From: Nemertoderma westbladi
Lineage: Eukaryota; Xenacoelomorpha; Nemertodermatida; Nemertodermatidae
Length of the DNA: 44,207 bases
Assembly: GCA_032718475.1 (NCBI GenBank)
Contig: JAUCBJ010005380.1
Coordinates: forward strand, 1-44,207
Reading direction: 5' to 3'
Part shown: positions 43,056-44,207 of the stretch, in pieces
Position numbering within the stretch: the first letter of the stretch is position 1
Layout of the letters: the number at the start of each line of letters is the position of its first letter
The notes under the pieces: model-generated
What the model was told of the DNA's origin: nothing
Seen by the model: only the letters and a program-made list of their open reading frames with translations
Database searches by the model: none
Translations under genes and position numbers: made by a program

Positions 43056-43639
43056 AAAAGTTATAAAATGCTCAAATGTTCAAAGTACTTCTTATTTTAG
43101 TACTTATGTATGTATGTTGTAGTCTTTTAGTGTCTAGTTTTGCATTATTGTTATCTTTGAGGAAGTGATCGTTTACCGTTAGAATTACCGAATAGATGTG
43201 TCTCGAATCTCGTTATATATGGTTCGTTAGGGTGGTTTCGCATTGGTTTAATTTGGCTAAGATTAATAATTATTTTTTATATAATTTAAATTAGTAGAAA
43301 AACAAATTATTTATTTCCTGGCATCGTTGAAATTTGGCTTAATGTTAAGATTATCTACCTACTTGTGTAATAGACGAGGTAACAACATACAGTGTTTTAA
43401 TGGGCAGTGTGGTAATATAAACATTATTATTGGTTGCCCACGGTTATCATTAAGTTAGTGTATCAAATATACCATTTATATTCAATAAATCATTAATTAC
43501 ATAATTTATTGGTTGGTTATGTGTGAATAATATGTAGGACAGTACCTAATTGATAAACTAATAATAAATCAAATTAACAAAATTAATAAAGCAGAATTAA
43601 CGAAATAAGTAAGTCATGGTGTTCGCATGGCTGGGAGAC
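43056..43639. other. AT-rich spacer
   Basis: No ORF, repeat family or RNA gene is recognised in this 584-bp stretch. Confidence 0.6.
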
Positions 43640-44190
43640 TCACCTCACTGGATTCCATCCACAAATTGAGGGAAAATTAAGCTTCTGCGGAAACACATTG
43701 CGGCATTCCCACGCCTCAAGGACACAAACAAGTGTTGAAATAAGTGCTTGTCTGAGTCGGACACGGACACGGGAATGCCACGGCGCAGGCACTGCAGACA
43801 GGCAGGGTGCAGAAATGGCATTGGAGTGGGAATCCCATCCTCCCAAAGCCTCCACAACAAGGGGGGTGAATCCCGCACATGAGTTGCGGCTCTCCTACAA
43901 GTTTTCGCTGCAAGTTTTCGCTCCCAAGCAATTGAGAGTGCATGTCCAGGTGTGGTGGCGGGTTGGGAGATGGTACGGAATTGGAGAGGGGAGATAATGG
44001 TGATGTCCAGGGCCATGGGTCACGTCAACAGGGCGACTACGTGAGCCAGAGATAAAGCCAGGGATTTCACTCCGGGGCGCTAGTGCAGCTCATTGGGCTG
44101 CTTGGAATATAGCATTCCTGAGTGAGTTATGGCAGGTGATCCTGTCTCCCTCGCCGCCACAGCCAACGTGGTGGTCCCCAAATGGGTCTG
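43640..44190 (-). pseudogene. Broken retroelement-type ORF fragment
   Basis: The minus strand carries, in changing frames, GEGDRITCHNSLRNAIFQAA, APRSEIPGFISGSRSRPVDV, MALDITIISPLQ, FTPLVVEALGGW and HLFQHLFVSLRRGNAAM. The D...DITI.SPLQ and VVE.LGGW blocks resemble a restriction-endonuclease-like domain at the end of retroelement proteins that recur in marine invertebrate genomes. This is recall of a pattern, not a search result. A stop (near 44091) and at least two frameshifts make it inactive. It runs off towards the window's right edge. Confidence 0.5.
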
Positions 44191-44207
44191 AAGTGGTAGA
44201 GCAGGTG

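Overview
This window is repeat-dominated nuclear DNA of an animal, most likely an aquatic invertebrate. The evidence is the combination of BEL/Pao, Ty3/Gypsy and Penelope-like retroelements, several LINE families, a MITE and large tandem arrays. No host gene, tRNA or rRNA could be supported. The species cannot be named from the sequence.

Layout. (1) 1-4224 is a 62-bp satellite, about 68 copies that I read as identical. (2) 4225-12919 is an old BEL/Pao element (BEL-1, + strand). Its gag is frameshifted and split by two LINE insertions; one of them, 6612-7845, has a poly-A tail and a 13-bp target-site duplication. Its pol stays in one frame with three in-frame stop codons. Its 3' end carries 40-bp repeats. 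(3) 13178-14339 and 29423-33165 are two halves of one 51-bp satellite array. They were split by a Ty3/Gypsy element (14340-29422, - strand) with identical 112-bp LTRs and a 4-bp target duplication. That Gypsy copy is itself split inside its integrase by a 12.0-kb BEL/Pao element (BEL-2, 15158-27175, - strand). BEL-2 has 1.2-kb LTRs that differ only by one 7-bp repeat unit and a 5-bp target duplication. (4) 33182-33870 is a 38/31-bp minisatellite. (5) 33945-39715 holds scattered pieces of one degenerate LINE (+ strand), broken by about 2 kb of unassigned DNA, an 8-bp-TSD MITE and two separate 20-bp minisatellites. (6) About 39720-43055 is a Penelope-like element (- strand) with an RT and a GIY-YIG endonuclease. 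A roughly 340-residue Thr/Asn-rich repeat sits between its RT motifs B and C. (7) 43640-44190 is a broken fragment of a retroelement-type ORF.

How the parts relate. The insertion order can be read directly: satellite, then Gypsy, then BEL-2, with two very young steps. BEL-2 keeps a full-length gag and a protease but has lost RT, RNase H and integrase. Its near-identical LTRs imply that it moved recently using proteins supplied in trans. The Gypsy copy keeps RT, RNase H and integrase but lacks gag and protease, and its 5' LTR abuts RT directly. A second theme is tandem amplification inside mobile elements: a LINE, a PLE, a BEL LTR and a BEL leader each carry their own private repeat array. Long perfect arrays and homopolymer G runs are also places where assemblies fail, so copy numbers and some frameshifts should be treated with caution.
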